Source: Deltaproteobacteria bacterium (lineage in GTDB: Bacteria > Desulfobacterota > Desulfobacteria > Desulfobacterales > B30-G6). From it: 6,870 bases of DNA. Positions 6,033-6,870 of this stretch are shown here, piece by piece (position 1 is the stretch's first letter; every line of letters starts with the position of its first letter). Position numbers and translations under genes: made by a program. The notes beneath the pieces were generated by a model. It worked only from the letters and a program-made list of their open reading frames with translations, ran no database searches and was not told the DNA's origin. The stretch lies in assembly GCA_019313725.1 (NCBI GenBank), contig JAFDAT010000241.1, positions 1-6,870 of the forward strand, written 5' to 3'.

Positions 6033-6870
6033 TACACTATCCGACGCATGTCGTTATTGAAGAGCAGGGGTTGCGAGACGGGCTGCAGCCTGAAAAGATC
6101 ATCATACCCACCGATAAAAAGATCGAGATTATCAATGCAGTTGCCGACGCCGGTGTAAAACGGATCCAGGTGACCTCCTTCGTGCACCCGCGACTGGTGC
6201 CCCAGATGGCCGATGCAGAAGACGTTTGCCGGCAACTGGACCATTCAAGAGATATCGTTTACAGCGGACTTGTGTTAAACGAAAAAGGGGTCCAGAGGGC
6301 TGCCGATGCCGGTTTGAAACATATCGGTGCATCCATATCCGCCAGTGACACGCACAGCAGGAAAAATGCCAATGCATCCCTGCCCGAAGCCCGCAAACGG
6401 TTTTCGGAAATGGTGCGACTGGGCAACGAGAGGGGACTGATCATCTGTGGCGGTCTTCAATGCGCATTTGGTTGCCGTTTTGAAGGCAAAATCGATGAAA
6501 ATGTCGTCATCGACATGGCCAAGGAGCAGTTGGACATGGGAATTCATGAGATAACCCTTGCCGATTCCACGGGCATGGCCAACCCGAATTCCATCCAGGC
6601 GTTATCTGGAAAAGTGCATGAACTGGCCGGAGAAATCCCCGTATACCTGCATCTCCACGATACAGAAGGTAAGGGGCTGGCCAACGTTCTCGCAGCTATG
6701 GCTGTCGGCATTTCACACTTTGATACCGCTTTCGGCGGCATGGGGGGGTGTCCTTTTATCAAGGGTGCTTCCGGAAAGATTTCCACGGAAGATATCGTGT
6801 TCATGTTGGGTCAGATGGGAATCGAAACAGGGATCGACCCCGGCAGACTGGCTGCCGTGAGCAGGGAACT
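6029..6870 (+). CDS. HMG-CoA lyase-like protein, truncated by window end
   Basis: This DRE-TIM metallolyase family member resembles hydroxymethylglutaryl-CoA lyase, which cleaves HMG-CoA to acetyl-CoA and acetoacetate in leucine breakdown. About 280 of roughly 300 residues are visible. Conserved pieces are R16-D17-G18-L19-Q20 (catalytic Arg and metal-ligand Asp), TSFVHPRLVPQM (49-60), H208-L-H210-D-T (two metal-ligand His) and GGC241PF (catalytic Cys). Two key positions differ from human HMG-CoA lyase: the Glu of IETTSF (E72) is Q47, and the metal-ligand Asn of GASGN (N275) is K250. The enzyme may therefore use another acyl-CoA or keto-acid substrate. ATG at 6029 is chosen because an in-frame TGA lies at 6014-6016 and GAAAGG at 6015-6020 is eight bases upstream; an adjacent GTG at 6026 is the only alternative. 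It follows the binding protein gene by 127 bases, with a hairpin between. Family assignment is sure, substrate is not. Confidence 0.87.
   Translation, partial: MIHYPTHVVIEEQGLRDGLQPEKIIIPTDKKIEIINAVADAGVKRIQVTSFVHPRLVPQMADAEDVCRQLDHSRDIVYSGLVLNEKGVQRAADAGLKHIGASISASDTHSRKNANASLPEARKRFSEMVRLGNERGLIICGGLQCAFGCRFEGKIDENVVIDMAKEQLDMGIHEITLADSTGMANPNSIQALSGKVHELAGEIPVYLHLHDTEGKGLANVLAAMAVGISHFDTAFGGMGGCPFIKGASGKISTEDIVFMLGQMGIETGIDPGRLAAVSRE

Overview
The window suggests an anaerobic, Gram-negative bacterium that uses pyrrolysine (Pyl), the 22nd amino acid. The first gene is a trimethylamine methyltransferase (mttB) with an in-frame amber codon exactly where this family carries Pyl. Family-level resemblance and the Tat-exported solute-binding protein make a sulfate-reducer-like deltaproteobacterium (Desulfobacterota) my best guess. 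No taxonomic marker is present, so this is inference.

Layout, all genes on the + strand. (1) Positions 1-86 hold a short leader, perhaps the tail of an upstream gene, with a perfect 7-bp dyad. (2) Positions 87-3459 hold a three-gene run: mttB (Pyl codon at 1068-1070; frameshift with an apparent internal deletion near 1183), an mttC-type corrinoid protein, and a saccharopine-dehydrogenase-family oxidoreductase. (3) Positions 3460-4245 are visibly more AT-rich. They have no convincing intact gene, but contain stop-interrupted open frames on both strands, a possible promoter, a near-complete but orphan Shine-Dalgarno match (4076-4087) and a likely promoter for the next gene. (4) Positions 4246-5901 encode a Tat-exported family-5 ABC solute-binding protein. 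(5) Positions 5902-6028 hold a strong 10-bp hairpin, a second small dyad and a 14-codon mini-ORF overlapping the next start. (6) Positions 6029-6870 hold an HMG-CoA-lyase-like gene, cut by the window end.

How the genes may work together: MttB would transfer a methyl group from trimethylamine (or a related amine) to the cobalamin of the MttC-type protein, for later transfer to a C1 carrier by a protein not encoded here. The dehydrogenase could act on a linked amine or amino acid, the binding protein could capture the substrate, and the lyase-like enzyme could cleave a carbon skeleton. Only the MttB/MttC pairing is established biochemistry; the rest is inference from proximity. No pyl biosynthesis genes, tRNA-Pyl, corrinoid reductive activator or transporter permease is visible, so these must lie elsewhere. 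As written, the mttB reading frame is broken even with Pyl readthrough. It is therefore either a recent pseudogene or a sequence/assembly error.
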